Shown here one piece after another: positions 8,014 through 20,973 of a stretch of 64,000 nucleotides of DNA. The stretch's first letter is position 1; every line of letters starts with the position of its first letter. This DNA comes from JAMLJG01 sp035327585 (GTDB lineage Bacteria > Verrucomicrobiota > Kiritimatiellia > CAIVKH01), in the NCBI GenBank assembly GCA_035327585.1, contig DAOLDD010000008.1:1-64000 (forward strand), read 5' to 3'. The notes beneath the pieces were generated by a model, which ran no database searches, was not told the origin of the DNA, and worked only from the letters and a program-made list of their open reading frames with translations. The translations under genes and the position numbers were made by a program.

Positions 8014-8529
8014 CTAGAAGCCGATGCGAACGGCCGCTCCCAGGGTGATCGTGTCGGAATCGGGCTTTGTTGCGTCATCGCTGACGTTGTCCCATTTTTC
8101 GAAACGATACATGGCGTGGATGTCGAGGAAGATGGACGGCAACAACTCCACATCGAAGCCGGCCCGGAAGAAATAGAACGGGTCGTCCGCGAAATCGCCA
8201 TCGGAATAGTACCCCCCAATCCCGGCGGCGGCATACAACGCCTGCCCGAGAATCAGGTAGCCCTGCGGCTCGTACACATCTTCCGTTGATCCCGCGAAGC
8301 CTTTCTCCTTCCACGCCACGTCCACACCGAGGCCCAACAACCCCGGCTTGTACTGGTAGGTCGCGACCCAGGCGAGGCCATCCTCGTCGAAATCCTCGTC
8401 CAGATCGTCCAACGCCTTCCAGTAGTGCGCGCCAACGCCCAACCGATGCGCGCTCTCCGCCCAACTTTGGGCGCCACCCATCAACACCCCCGCCGCCACG
8501 CATAACGCCAACCATTTCCCGATGCGCAT
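8014..8529 (-). CDS. Small outer-membrane beta-barrel protein
   Basis: The 171-aa protein has a signal peptide (basic MRIGK, hydrophobic LALCVAAGVLMGG, cleavage near QSWA-ES). It continues as alternating strands rich in Gly, Tyr and Trp (VGAHYWKAL, WVATYQYKPG, LGVDVAW, FYFFRAGFDV) and ends in a C-terminal Phe (LGAAVRIGF), typical of outer-membrane barrels. Eight strands fit the length. An excellent Shine-Dalgarno (AAGGAGG) lies 7 nt before ATG 8529. A TTGACG (-35-like, 8600-8595) stands upstream, but its -10 is weak. Function is unknown; OmpA-like porin or structural barrels are candidates. Confidence 0.75.
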   Translation of the reverse strand: MRIGKWLALCVAAGVLMGGAQSWAESAHRLGVGAHYWKALDDLDEDFDEDGLAWVATYQYKPGLLGLGVDVAWKEKGFAGSTEDVYEPQGYLILGQALYAAAGIGGYYSDGDFADDPFYFFRAGFDVELLPSIFLDIHAMYRFEKWDNVSDDATKPDSDTITLGAAVRIGF

Positions 8530-8801
8530 ACAGGCCTCCTTCCGAGTGGATGCTCCACTCTCAATGCGTTCAGTGTGAACCTGTTACCCCTCCACGTCAA
8601 GATTCCATCATTTGGCGCTTGGTATTCGAGCGCGCGAGTGCTAAACCACACCCCTTCACACATGTAGCAACCGGAGCATGCCGGATACATAATTGTAGCA
8701 TTTTAGCGCTGAAACAAAATTTGCGTCACGGCCGTACAATCATAGCTACACGCTGTGAATCAACAGGTTGTGCACGCAAACGGCCCGACATTTATCCATC
8801 A
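8530..8801. other. Intergenic region between divergent genes
   Basis: This ~270-nt stretch carries no plausible gene. It holds the leader of the barrel gene on the reverse strand and the upstream activating region expected for the sigma-54 promoter on the forward strand. The sequence is more AT-rich than the surrounding genes. I see no clear NtrC dyad, only loosely repeated TGTAGCA words near 8664 and 8695. Confidence 0.4.
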
Positions 8802-8817
8802 TGGCACGGAGCATGCT
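8802..8817 (+). promoter_or_regulatory. Sigma-54 (RpoN) promoter of glutamine synthetase
   Basis: TGGCACG (8802-8808), four bases and ATGCT (8813-8817) match the -24/-12 consensus TGGCACG-N4-TTGCW with one mismatch. The invariant GG and GC dinucleotides have the correct spacing. Transcription would begin near 8828, about 53 nt before the glutamine synthetase start. Nitrogen control of glutamine synthetase by RpoN is well established in other bacteria, which supports the call. Confidence 0.75.
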
Positions 8818-8880
8818 ATATCTGCGTCACCCTATTTGTAAGGGAAATATGAGTCAGCAACCGAACAGGAGCATATCACG

Positions 8881-11067
<2,187 letters not shown>

Positions 11068-11083
11068 GCGTCCGACGGTTCAT

Positions 11084-11122
11084 GCAAAAACCCGGCCTCC
11101 GCGAGGGGGGCGGGTTTTTTGC
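11084..11122 (+). terminator. Intrinsic terminator after glutamine synthetase
   Basis: GCAAAAACCCG pairs with CGGGTTTTTTGC around a GC-rich apical stem (CCTCC/GGGGG); the run of six T at 11115-11120 completes a strong Rho-independent terminator 17 nt after the stop codon. Confidence 0.9.
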
Positions 11123-11179
11123 TTCTGGGTGGATATCCGGCGCGCACTGCGCTATCTTTCGCCCTTTCATTCCTCACCC

Positions 11180-11908
11180 ATGGCACGCGGCATCCTCAAA
11201 AGCATCCGGACGAACATCCTCGTCGGCCTGATCCTCGTCACGCCGATCGTGGTGACGGCGTTCGTTGTCAACTGGCTCTTCACCTTTATCACCAACCGAG
11301 TGCTGGTGATGCTGCCGCGGCATCTGCGCGAGGGCGACAACGAGCTGCTGTGGCGGGTGGTCGCGCTCATCATCGTGCTCGTGGTGATGTTTTTCGTCGG
11401 GGTCCTGATCCGCAACATTCTCGGCAAGCGCCTTTACAAACTGGGCGACAACCTGATTTCGCGCATCCCGCTGATCAATCGCATCTACGTGGCGACCCGC
11501 CAGATCATCACGTCGATCGTCCAGCAGCGGAAAACGATGTTCCAGGAGGCGGTGCTGATCCAGTATCCGCGGCCCGGCATATATTCTGTCGGGTTCGTGA
11601 CCGCGGTGATTCCGAACGAGGTCAACCGATTCATCGACTCGGCGCAGCCCGGCGAGGAATGCGTTTCGGTGTTCATCCCCACGACGCCGAATCCGACCTC
11701 CGGATGGTTGTGCATGGTGCCACGCTCCCAGATTCAGAAATTGAACATGACCAGCGGCGAGGCCATGCGCCTCATTGTTTCGGGAGGCGCGGTATTCCCG
11801 GGCGACCAGGTCAACGCACCATCCGCGTCACTGGTCGAGCTGGTGCACGAATTGGTGGGCCCGCCGGACGCGGAGGCGCGGCCCGCACCGCAGCGACCCG
11901 TACCGTGA
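11180..11908 (+). CDS. DUF502 family membrane protein
   Basis: This 242-aa protein has two hydrophobic helices near the N-terminus (about residues 15-40 and 57-82). A soluble domain follows with the DUF502 pattern: IPLINRIYVATRQI, FVTAVIP and VFIPTTPNPTSGWLCMVP. Family function is unknown. ATG 11180 (MARGILKSIRTN) is preferred over the upstream in-frame ATG at 11129, which lies close to the preceding terminator. The stop overlaps the recO GTG (GTGA), so it leads the recO operon. Confidence 0.85.
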   Translation: MARGILKSIRTNILVGLILVTPIVVTAFVVNWLFTFITNRVLVMLPRHLREGDNELLWRVVALIIVLVVMFFVGVLIRNILGKRLYKLGDNLISRIPLINRIYVATRQIITSIVQQRKTMFQEAVLIQYPRPGIYSVGFVTAVIPNEVNRFIDSAQPGEECVSVFIPTTPNPTSGWLCMVPRSQIQKLNMTSGEAMRLIVSGGAVFPGDQVNAPSASLVELVHELVGPPDAEARPAPQRPVP

Positions 11909-12708
11909 TCATCAAGACACCCGCCATTGTGCTGCGACAGCATCCCTACACGGAAACGTCGCGGGTCATCACCTGGCTCACGCCCGACGAGGGCCGCTTG
12001 AACACCCTGATCAAAGGGGCGATGCGCCCGAAAAGCGCCTTCCTGGGCCAGATTGATCTCTTTTATACATGCGAATTGCTGTACTACGGCCGGAATCGCG
12101 ACGGCCTGCCCGCGACCCGCGAAGTCACGCCGCTCCAAACCCGCGAGCGCCTGCGCGGCGATTGGCGCGCGTGCGCAGTGGCCTCCTACCTCTGCTCGCT
12201 CGTCAGCCGCGCCACGCCGGAAAAAGCGACGCAGCACGACGTGTTCAACTGGCTGGAGGCGGCGCTCGACGACGTCGCCGCCCACGGCGCTTCGTCCGCC
12301 ATCCTCTGCTGGCACGAACTCCGCTTGCTGGACCTGCTCGGACACGCACCGCAACTGCGCGCCTGCCGGACCTGTGGGGCGCCCGCGACGGAAACCGGCG
12401 AGCGGGCGTTTTCCGCGAAGGACGGCGTCTGGTGGTGCCCGGACTGCGCGGCCCGGGAGGCGCGACGCGATCTCCTCCGCGTGCCGGCCGACACGGTGCG
12501 GCGACTCGGCGCCTGGCAGGAGGACCGCTCACCGGCGCGCGCGAGAGCCGAGTCGATTTCCTTCTCCACGCTGGCCGGAATGGAGCGCCTGCTGGGCGCC
12601 TTTATCGCCTATCAGCTCGACATCCCGCCCGGCCCCCGGATCGCCGCGCTCGATATTCTCTCGCGCAATCCCGCGCAGCCAGTTGACCGCGCCGGTCGGC
12701 TTCGATAA
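11905..12708 (+). CDS. recO: DNA repair protein RecO
   Basis: RecO acts with RecR to load RecA on SSB-coated single-stranded DNA. The 267-aa product starts with the typical OB-fold opening (IIKTPAIVLRQHPYTETSRV, then GRLNTLIKGAMRPKS). It carries the zinc-binding cysteines C154, C157, C178 and C181 (CRTC and CPDC). The start is a GTG overlapping the DUF502 stop codon. The gene is tightly linked to the next one. Confidence 0.93.
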   Translation: MIIKTPAIVLRQHPYTETSRVITWLTPDEGRLNTLIKGAMRPKSAFLGQIDLFYTCELLYYGRNRDGLPATREVTPLQTRERLRGDWRACAVASYLCSLVSRATPEKATQHDVFNWLEAALDDVAAHGASSAILCWHELRLLDLLGHAPQLRACRTCGAPATETGERAFSAKDGVWWCPDCAAREARRDLLRVPADTVRRLGAWQEDRSPARARAESISFSTLAGMERLLGAFIAYQLDIPPGPRIAALDILSRNPAQPVDRAGRLR

Positions 12709-12709
12709 T
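12683..12709 (+). promoter_or_regulatory. Candidate internal promoter at the end of recO
   Basis: TTGACC (12683-12688), a 15-nt spacer and GATAAT (12704-12709, 5/6 to TATAAT) end 9 nt before the GTG at 12719. It lies within the last codons of recO, so the downstream genes could be transcribed independently of the recO operon. Confidence 0.45.
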
Positions 12710-12718
12710 GCTGCCAGC

Positions 12719-13884
12719 GTGAAACCGCGTTCCTATCCCGTCACGTCTTCGCTCTGGCGCGCCGCCAGGGCCGCCGCGGTTTTTCTCGCGTTCATGCTGC
12801 TGCTCTTCATGGCGGTCGAACTGAGCAGCCTCGCCATGTTGCTGCACCGACTGCACCCCCACGCGCCCCGGTGGTTCCTGGCGCTGATCGCCGTCGGCCT
12901 GCTGGTGGCCACGATCCGGATTCTGCTCTGGCGCGCGCAAGCGAAGTCGCTGCATGCGCCGGCCCTGCCGCCACCCGCCACGGCCACCTATCGGGATCTC
13001 AAGACCTTCGTCCAGCACCTGATTCTCGTCCTCAAACGCGCAGCGGCCCACCCGGGCTTGCCGGCCGAGCTCGCCCGAACCACGCGCCAGCGCGCCTACG
13101 ACCTGGAAAGCACGCTGGGCGCGCACCCGCTGCTCGACGACCTGCGCCGGGACATCGGGCGCACGGAAAACGAAACCTGGCAGCGGCTGATCGAACACCT
13201 CGACCAGGAGGCCATTGCGTTTGCCCGCTACAAGATGCACGCGGTGGTCCGCGATGCGATCGAGCCCCCATTCCCGGTCGTGCATCCGGCGCTCACGATG
13301 TATCACCAGTTCACGCTCGTGAGCTGCATCGTGGACTGCTATGTCACGCGGCCCTCGCTCATCGAATATGCCACGGTCCTGCGCGACGTCTGGCGCGTCA
13401 TGTCGGGCGGCGAATATTTCCGCATCGGCCAGCGCCTCTTTGAAGGAATCTATCGCAACAGCCCGCCGCTGGGCCCGGCGGCGGAGGATCTCGGGCAGGC
13501 GCTCTCCGTCATCTGGCTCACGTGGAACACGGCGCAGGCGGCGATGCACCGCTGCCGCCATTTCGGCGCGTGGACCGTGGATGGCGCGATCAAGCATCTC
13601 GATTCCCTCACCATCGACTCGCTGCTGGTCACGCGCGACACCTTGATTCGCGACGTGCTGCCGCTGATCAAACTCCGCCTGCGCCACAGCGTCGGTCCCG
13701 CCGTCGCTGACGCCGCCGGCTTTACCGAGGGCGTCATGGACGGCATCGTCAAGGCCGTGGACGGCGTGATCCAGGGCTTCCGCGCGCAAGGTCCGCTCGA
13801 GGCGGTCGAACACTCGCGGCGCTCCCTGCACGGCCTCTACCGCGAACCCGATGCGCGGCCCCGGCGCGAAGGAAGAAACACGGA

Positions 13885-13888
<4 letters not shown>
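12719..13888 (+). CDS. Membrane-anchored protein of unknown function
   Basis: The 389-aa product has two adjacent membrane helices (about residues 16-42 and 50-70), then a large helical soluble region rich in conserved Trp and His (WQRLIEHLDQEAIAFARYKM, MYHQFTLVSCIVDCY, AIKHLDSLTIDSLLVTRDTL). No catalytic motif is recognised. GTG 12719 is chosen because the extended frame upstream is a shadow of recO. Its stop overlaps the TTG start of the debranching enzyme gene. A link to glycogen metabolism or to recO is suggested only by position. Confidence 0.6.
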
Positions 13889-16011
<2,123 letters not shown>

Positions 16012-16031
16012 AGAGACTTGGGCTCATTCCC

Positions 16032-16059
16032 TTGACTTGCCCCGCCGCACCGGTACGTT
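16032..16059 (+). promoter_or_regulatory. Promoter of the cytochrome c maturation operon
   Basis: TTGACT (16032-16037, 5/6), a 16-nt spacer and TACGTT (16054-16059) lie 10 nt before the ATG at 16070. There is no Shine-Dalgarno sequence in the remaining 10 nt, so the mRNA would have a leader of only a few bases. Confidence 0.5.
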
Positions 16060-16069
16060 TGCCGCTCCC

Positions 16070-16723
16070 ATGAAGAACTGGAGTGCATTCATCTTTGCCG
16101 CGTTCGGAATGGCCGCCGTCACGGCCTGCGATCGCGCGGGCGATACGCAGTTGCGCCGCTACCGCGAAATCTCGGTGCCGGCCGCCACGCGCACCGAACG
16201 CGCGGCGGATGTCGCCGCGATGGCGCAGGCCCAGCCGGCCACACCGCCCGCGGGACCCGTAAGCGACATGAATGCGCCCGGCGCACCGGCCGTCGCGGCG
16301 GCGCCGGTGTCCGTTCAGTGGACCACTCCCGCGGGCTGGATCGAACAGCCCGGGAATCCAATGCGCATCATGACGTTCGTCGTCGGGCCGAACCGCGTCG
16401 AATGCACGCTGACCGCCTTCCCCGGCACGGTCGGCGGCATTGAGGGCAACCTCCAGCGCTGGGCCGGCCAGATCAACCTGAACCTTGCGCCGGAGGTCAT
16501 CGCCCGCTTCGCGCGCACGCCGAAGACCTTCAAAACCGAGGGCGACTTCTCCTGTCTCGTCTACGATTTCGCCGACGTGGCGCCCGGCGCCGAGCCCTCC
16601 ACGCTCGCCGCAATACTCCCGCTCGACGACCGCACGATCTTCGTGAAATTCACGGGCCCGGGCGCGTTGCTCGCGGCGGAAAAAGAAGCCTTCGAAGCCC
16701 TCTGCCGCTCGCTGCGCCCATGA
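16070..16723 (+). CDS. Lipoprotein at the head of the cytochrome c maturation operon
   Basis: The 217-aa protein has a lipoprotein signal (KNWSAFIFAAFGMAAVTAC) with lipobox VTAC and Cys20. A low-complexity Ala/Pro linker (residues 65-90) follows, then a compact domain beginning VQWTTPAGWIEQ with FPGTVGG and DFADV. The C-terminal domain resembles lipoproteins found beside ResB/CcsA genes in PVC bacteria, but I cannot name the family. Its stop overlaps the resB start (ATGA), so a role in periplasmic haem or thiol handling is likely but inferred. Confidence 0.75.
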   Translation: MKNWSAFIFAAFGMAAVTACDRAGDTQLRRYREISVPAATRTERAADVAAMAQAQPATPPAGPVSDMNAPGAPAVAAAPVSVQWTTPAGWIEQPGNPMRIMTFVVGPNRVECTLTAFPGTVGGIEGNLQRWAGQINLNLAPEVIARFARTPKTFKTEGDFSCLVYDFADVAPGAEPSTLAAILPLDDRTIFVKFTGPGALLAAEKEAFEALCRSLRP

Positions 16724-17859
16724 ACGACGCACCGCCCCCCAGCCGCCGTTTCTGGTCGTTCCTCGGCTCCGCTGACATCACCGTTTATGGCCTCGCCTTC
16801 CTGATGGTCCTCACGTTCTGGGGCACGCTCTATCAGGTCGAACACGGGCTGTATCTCGCGAAAGACAAGTTCTTCGACTCGTGGATCGTGATGATCGGCG
16901 GCTTCATTCCGTTCCCCGGTACGCAACTCGTGCTCGCCGTGCTGACGATCAACCTCCTCATCTACCTCGGGCGCGTCGTTTTCCAGCAGCGTATACCGAT
17001 CGGCCTGCTGCTCATCCATCTCGGCCTCCTGATGATGCTGCTTGGCGGTGCGGTCACGCACCATTACGGCACAGAATCGCAACTCACGCTGCAGGAAGGC
17101 GAAACCGGAAGCGCCTCCGCCTCTTACGGACACTGGGAACTCGCGGTCTGGTCGCAGGAGGGCCCGGTTCGCGAGGTGATGGCGTATCGCGCGGACCACC
17201 TGCGGCCCGGCGACGTGCGCCGCTTCGACGACGCGGGGCTCACGATCACCGTCGAGGAATACCACCGCAACGCGCGCGCCTTCCAATCCACCGCGCCGCA
17301 GACCAATCCCGCGGTCAGCCGACTCGGCGTCACCTCGCTGCGCCCGACGCGCCTCGCGAAGGAGCCGGGCGAAAACATCGCCGGCGCCCTCCTCACCATC
17401 GCGCCGGATGGCGGCGAACCGGTCCGCGCCATCCTGTTCGGCGAAGACGAAACACCCCGCACGTTCAACCACAACGGCGTGGACTACCACGTCGCCCTGC
17501 GCCGCGAACGCGAACCGCTTCCCTTCGTCGTCTCCCTGATCGACTTCCGCCGCGAAATGCATCCCGGCACGGAAATGGCGCGCCACTTCTCCAGTCTCGT
17601 CTCCGTGAACGCGGACGGCGTCGAGCGGGAGCTCGTCATCTCGATGAACAAACCGCTGCGCGACCGCGGCTACACGCTCTACCAGGCCTCCTACCGCGAG
17701 GAACCTGACGGCACACAATGGTCCACCTTCGCGGTGACGCACAACTACGGACGCCTCATTCCCTACGTTTCCACCGGCATCATCGTCCTCGGCCTCTCCT
17801 GGCACTTCGTCGCGATGATGATCAAACGCGCGCGCCGCACCCGGGAGGTCCCCGCATGA
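16720..17859 (+). CDS. resB: ResB-like cytochrome c biogenesis protein
   Basis: In system II cytochrome c maturation ResB works with CcsA/ResC to deliver haem and ligate it to apocytochrome c outside the cytoplasmic membrane. The 379-aa product shows the ResB layout: three N-terminal membrane helices (about residues 22-42, 60-82 and 90-112), a large periplasmic domain (about 115-345), and a last helix (about 347-367). TLYQASYREEPDGTQWSTFAV before the last helix is the typical ResB end. It overlaps both neighbours by 4 nt. Confidence 0.85.
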   Translation: MNDAPPPSRRFWSFLGSADITVYGLAFLMVLTFWGTLYQVEHGLYLAKDKFFDSWIVMIGGFIPFPGTQLVLAVLTINLLIYLGRVVFQQRIPIGLLLIHLGLLMMLLGGAVTHHYGTESQLTLQEGETGSASASYGHWELAVWSQEGPVREVMAYRADHLRPGDVRRFDDAGLTITVEEYHRNARAFQSTAPQTNPAVSRLGVTSLRPTRLAKEPGENIAGALLTIAPDGGEPVRAILFGEDETPRTFNHNGVDYHVALRREREPLPFVVSLIDFRREMHPGTEMARHFSSLVSVNADGVERELVISMNKPLRDRGYTLYQASYREEPDGTQWSTFAVTHNYGRLIPYVSTGIIVLGLSWHFVAMMIKRARRTREVPA

Positions 17860-19742
17860 TGCGCTTCTTCCCCATCGGTCTCGGCCTCCGCCTCGGTCTC
17901 GCTCTTGTGTTCGCGATCCTGCTCGTCCCCACCCCCGCAACCGCGCAGGTTTCGGATTACACCGCCTTCGCCCACCTCCCCGTGCAGGAGGGTGGCCGTG
18001 TCATGCCGATGGATTCCTTCGCCCGGCTGCGGCTGCTGCAATTTTCCGGGCGCAGCACGTTCGACAGGAAACCCGCCATCGAGTGGCTCGCCCGCCTGCT
18101 CTTCACACCGCAGACCAGCCAGTACGACCGGGTCTTCATGGTCAACAATCCGGAACTGCTCGAAGCCATCGGCCTCGGTGAACTGGAAGGCCGCCGCTTC
18201 ACCTACGACGACCTTCGCCCCGGCCTCGACAAACTCCGCACACTCGCGGTCGCGGCTTCGGAACACAAGAACGAGGACCGCACGCCGCTCGAAAAGGAAT
18301 TCCTGCGCGTCTACCACAACCTGTCGACCTACGGCTCGCTCGCGGCCAGCTTCCGCTTCGCTCTGCCCCACCCCGACTTCACCGTCACCAACGAAACCGT
18401 TCGCGCCAAACTGGCGTTGCCCACGGATCGCGACACCTTCAGCTTCCTCGACGTGTACCAACGTGCGCACGGCTTCGCCTCCGAAATCCAACAAATTGCC
18501 GCCAAGCCGTCCGAATCCTGGACGCCCGACGAATCGGACCTCTTCACCCTGTCCTCCACGCTCTTCAACTGGAATCGCTACTATCAAAACCTGCCGATCC
18601 CGCTGCTGCCCGTCTCCGCGCATGGCGCCGAACAGTGGGTCAGCCCGTGGGACAAGCTCGCGTTCGGCATGCTCGACGACACCACCCGACGCGAACTCAA
18701 CCGACTCCAGGACATGGCGCAGGCGTGGGTCGACGGGCGCACGGTGGACTTCAAACTCGCGGCGACCGATGTCGCGCGCTCCGTGAAATCACGCGCCGAG
18801 GAAAGCCGCGGCTTGCGCTATCTCGACCTGGAAGTCCGCTACAACCGCATCGACCCCTTCTATCGCGCGCAACTCGTCTACGGCCTCGGGTTCCTCGTCG
18901 CCCTGCTGGCCCTGCTGCGCGAGAAGCCGCTCTGGCGACGCACCGCGCTCGTCGGCATTCTCATCGCGCTCATTCCGCACACCATTGGCCTGGTCTGGCG
19001 CATGCTGATCATGGGCCGACCGCCGATGACGAATCTCTACGCGACGTTTATCTTCGTCTCGTGGGTCTGCGTGCTGCTCGGTCTCGCCGTCGAGTGGTAC
19101 CAGCGCAACGGACTCGGCTCCTTCCTCGCCTCGCTCTCCGGCCTCGCGCTGCTGATGATCTCCAAACGATTCGAAGCGCAGGGCGACACGTTGGGCGTGG
19201 TCGTCGCGGTGCTCGATTCCAACTTCTGGCTCTCGACACACGTCGTCACCATCACCATCGGCTACGCGGGCTGCATCGCCGCCGGCCTCGTCGGCCACGT
19301 CTATCTCTTCCAAGCCCTGCGCCTGCCCGATGGGCATCCCAAGTTGCGCGCCGCGACGCGCGCGATTTACGGCCTGCTCGCCTTCGGCCTGATTTTCTCC
19401 TTCCTCGGTACGATGCTCGGCGGCGTATGGGCTGACCAGTCGTGGGGCCGCTTCTGGGGTTGGGACCCAAAGGAAAACGGCGCGTTGCTGATTGTCCTCT
19501 GGTGCGCGCTCCTGTTCCACGCGCGCTGGGCGGGCATGATCGGCCCGACCGGGATCGCCGCAGGCAGCGTGTTCGGCGTCATCATCGTGCTCTTCGCGTG
19601 GATCGGCGTGAACCTGCTCGGCGTCGGCCTTCACTCCTACGGCTTCACCAGCGGACTCGCCCTGGGCCTCTGGAGCGCCGTGCTCGCCGAGTTGCTCATC
19701 ATCGCCATCACCGTCCCCCTGATCGCCCGGCGCGCGAAGTAG
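17856..19742 (+). CDS. ccsA: Cytochrome c biogenesis protein CcsA with long N-terminal extension
   Basis: The 628-aa protein begins with a signal peptide (to about residue 31, PATAQV) and a periplasmic region of about 320 residues. The C-terminal half holds about eight membrane helices and the tryptophan-rich haem-binding motif WGRFWGWDPKE at about residues 530-540, diagnostic of CcsA/ResC. Flanking His residues needed for haem ligation (PHTIGLVWR, STHVVTITIG, LHSYGF) are present. The N-terminal extension is known in CcsA proteins of Bacteroidetes and PVC bacteria. The start overlaps the resB stop. Confidence 0.9.
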   Translation: MMRFFPIGLGLRLGLALVFAILLVPTPATAQVSDYTAFAHLPVQEGGRVMPMDSFARLRLLQFSGRSTFDRKPAIEWLARLLFTPQTSQYDRVFMVNNPELLEAIGLGELEGRRFTYDDLRPGLDKLRTLAVAASEHKNEDRTPLEKEFLRVYHNLSTYGSLAASFRFALPHPDFTVTNETVRAKLALPTDRDTFSFLDVYQRAHGFASEIQQIAAKPSESWTPDESDLFTLSSTLFNWNRYYQNLPIPLLPVSAHGAEQWVSPWDKLAFGMLDDTTRRELNRLQDMAQAWVDGRTVDFKLAATDVARSVKSRAEESRGLRYLDLEVRYNRIDPFYRAQLVYGLGFLVALLALLREKPLWRRTALVGILIALIPHTIGLVWRMLIMGRPPMTNLYATFIFVSWVCVLLGLAVEWYQRNGLGSFLASLSGLALLMISKRFEAQGDTLGVVVAVLDSNFWLSTHVVTITIGYAGCIAAGLVGHVYLFQALRLPDGHPKLRAATRAIYGLLAFGLIFSFLGTMLGGVWADQSWGRFWGWDPKENGALLIVLWCALLFHARWAGMIGPTGIAAGSVFGVIIVLFAWIGVNLLGVGLHSYGFTSGLALGLWSAVLAELLIIAITVPLIARRAK

Positions 19743-19744
19743 CG

Positions 19745-19803
19745 GACAGCACTTTCGCTCCGGCGGGACAAGCCCGCCGGGGGCGCGATTGCATGCTCCG
19801 CCC
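19745..19803. repeat. Intergenic GC-rich hairpin repeat
   Basis: The segment contains CACTTTCGCTCCGGCGGG, ACAAG and CCCGCCGG, a perfect 8-bp stem at 19760-19780. It belongs to the same family as the AGAACTTCCGCTCC... units near 27.3, 29.2 and 40.1 kb. It follows the ccsA stop and may end transcription, although there is no T run. Confidence 0.6.
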
Positions 19804-19824
19804 CCGGTTTTCGTCCGGTCCTCA

Positions 19825-19852
19825 TTGACTTCATTGCAACCTCGCATACCTT
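19825..19852 (+). promoter_or_regulatory. Promoter of the Mrp/Mnh antiporter operon
   Basis: TTGACT (19825-19830), a 16-nt spacer and TACCTT (19847-19852) lie 19 nt before the mnhE ATG at 19872. An out-of-frame ATG at 19864, 11 nt after the -10 box, opens a 24-codon reading frame ending at 19938. Confidence 0.5.
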
Positions 19853-19871
19853 TGTGGCCCGCGATGAACAA

Positions 19872-20399
19872 ATGCGCACTGAAACCAACAACCCAATCCC
19901 GGCAGCCGGCGCCTTTTTGCGCCGGCTGGCCACGCTGATCCTGCTCTGGTGGGTGCTTGATGAGGGCCGGGCGGACGGCTGGTGGTTTGGCGGATTCATA
20001 ATCGCGGGAGCCCTCTTGGCGCGTCCGCTTTTTCACCTCGAAAAACGCGCCTGGCGCTGCTCGCTTCCCGGTTTGATGCGCTTCATTCCGTTTTTCTTAA
20101 AACTCTCAATCCACGGCGGCTGGGACGTCGCGCGCCGCGCGTTCCAGCGTCGCATGCCCCTTGAACCCACGCTGTTTGACTATCACGCACGCATCGCGAA
20201 TCCGACCGCGCGCATATTCTTCACCCATGTGATCAGCCTGCTGCCCGGTACGCTGTCGACGGACCTGCGCGGTTCCGCCCTCCAGATCCACGCGCTGTTC
20301 GGCTCGCCCGACGAATTGCTCGCAAGCACCACGGAACTCGAAACACGTGTGGCGGATTTATTCGGTGAACACCCGCCGGGAACGGGAGCGCGCGCATGA
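19872..20399 (+). CDS. mnhE: Na+/H+ antiporter subunit E (MnhE/MrpE)
   Basis: The 175-aa membrane protein matches the MrpE layout: two or three N-terminal helices (LATLILLWWVL; WFGGFIIAGALL), then a cytoplasmic domain with LKLSIHGGWDVARRAFQRRM, ARIFFTHVISLLPGTLSTDLRGS and ALQIHALFGS, all typical of the family. Subunit E is part of the multisubunit cation/proton antiporter complex. ATG 19872 is chosen by alignment to the N-terminal helix. Its stop overlaps subunit F (ATGA). Confidence 0.9.
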   Translation: MRTETNNPIPAAGAFLRRLATLILLWWVLDEGRADGWWFGGFIIAGALLARPLFHLEKRAWRCSLPGLMRFIPFFLKLSIHGGWDVARRAFQRRMPLEPTLFDYHARIANPTARIFFTHVISLLPGTLSTDLRGSALQIHALFGSPDELLASTTELETRVADLFGEHPPGTGARA

Positions 20400-20674
20400 C
20401 AACCTTCGGGTACTTGCTTGCGATCTTCCTGCTCGGCAATCTCGCCGCCGGCCTGGTCGGCGTCTTCCGCGGCCGCGTCGCGCCGGTGTGGATGCTCGGC
20501 ATCCAAATCTTCGGCACCACCGGGACCGCGATCCTGCTGCTGCTGGCGGAACTCCAGCAGCAACCCGCGCTTCGCGATGTCGCGCTCGTCTGCGCGCTGC
20601 TCGCCGCCGTCACGCTCGTCGGCTACACACAGCGCATCTGGCCGCGCCCCGCCGCGGAGGAGGACGACGCGTGA
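20396..20674 (+). CDS. mnhF: Antiporter subunit F (MnhF/MrpF)
   Basis: This is a 92-aa protein with three hydrophobic helices (FGYLLAIFLLGNLAAGLVGVF; GIQIFGTTGTAILLLLAEL; ALVCALLAAVTLVGYT), the size and topology of MrpF. The central helix with GTTGTAILLLLAE is the most conserved part of the family. It overlaps both mnhE and mnhG by 4 nt. Confidence 0.85.
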   Translation: MTTFGYLLAIFLLGNLAAGLVGVFRGRVAPVWMLGIQIFGTTGTAILLLLAELQQQPALRDVALVCALLAAVTLVGYTQRIWPRPAAEEDDA

Positions 20675-20973
20675 ATACGCTCGACCTGTTCTGCATGGGC
20701 CTCATGGTCGTCGGCGCTTTTTTCTTCCTCGCCGGCACCGTCGGCTTCCTGCGCTTTCCCGACCTGTTCACGCGACTGCATGCCCTGACCAAGGCCGACA
20801 ACCTCGGTCTCGGGTTCATCGGCGCCGCCCTCGCGATCCAATCCGGCTCGTGGGCCGTGGCCGGTAAAATTTTCCTGATCTGGGTCCTCCTCCTCATCAG
20901 CGCCTCCGCCTGCTCGCTGCTCATCGCGCGCGGCGCGCTGCGCAACGGCATTGAACCGTGGAGGAAGCCGTGA
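20671..20973 (+). CDS. mnhG: Antiporter subunit G (MnhG/MrpG)
   Basis: The 100-aa protein carries the MrpG signature LAGTVGFLRFPDLFTRLHALTKADNLG and three membrane helices. The start is a GTG (20671) overlapping the mnhF stop; the longer upstream frame belongs to a shadow. Its 3' end overlaps the next gene. Confidence 0.9.
   Translation: MNTLDLFCMGLMVVGAFFFLAGTVGFLRFPDLFTRLHALTKADNLGLGFIGAALAIQSGSWAVAGKIFLIWVLLLISASACSLLIARGALRNGIEPWRKP

Noticed and set aside
8530..8801. Riboswitch upstream of glutamine synthetase
   Set aside because: A glutamine riboswitch was considered, but the predicted sigma-54 start leaves only ~53 nt of leader and no matching conserved core was seen.
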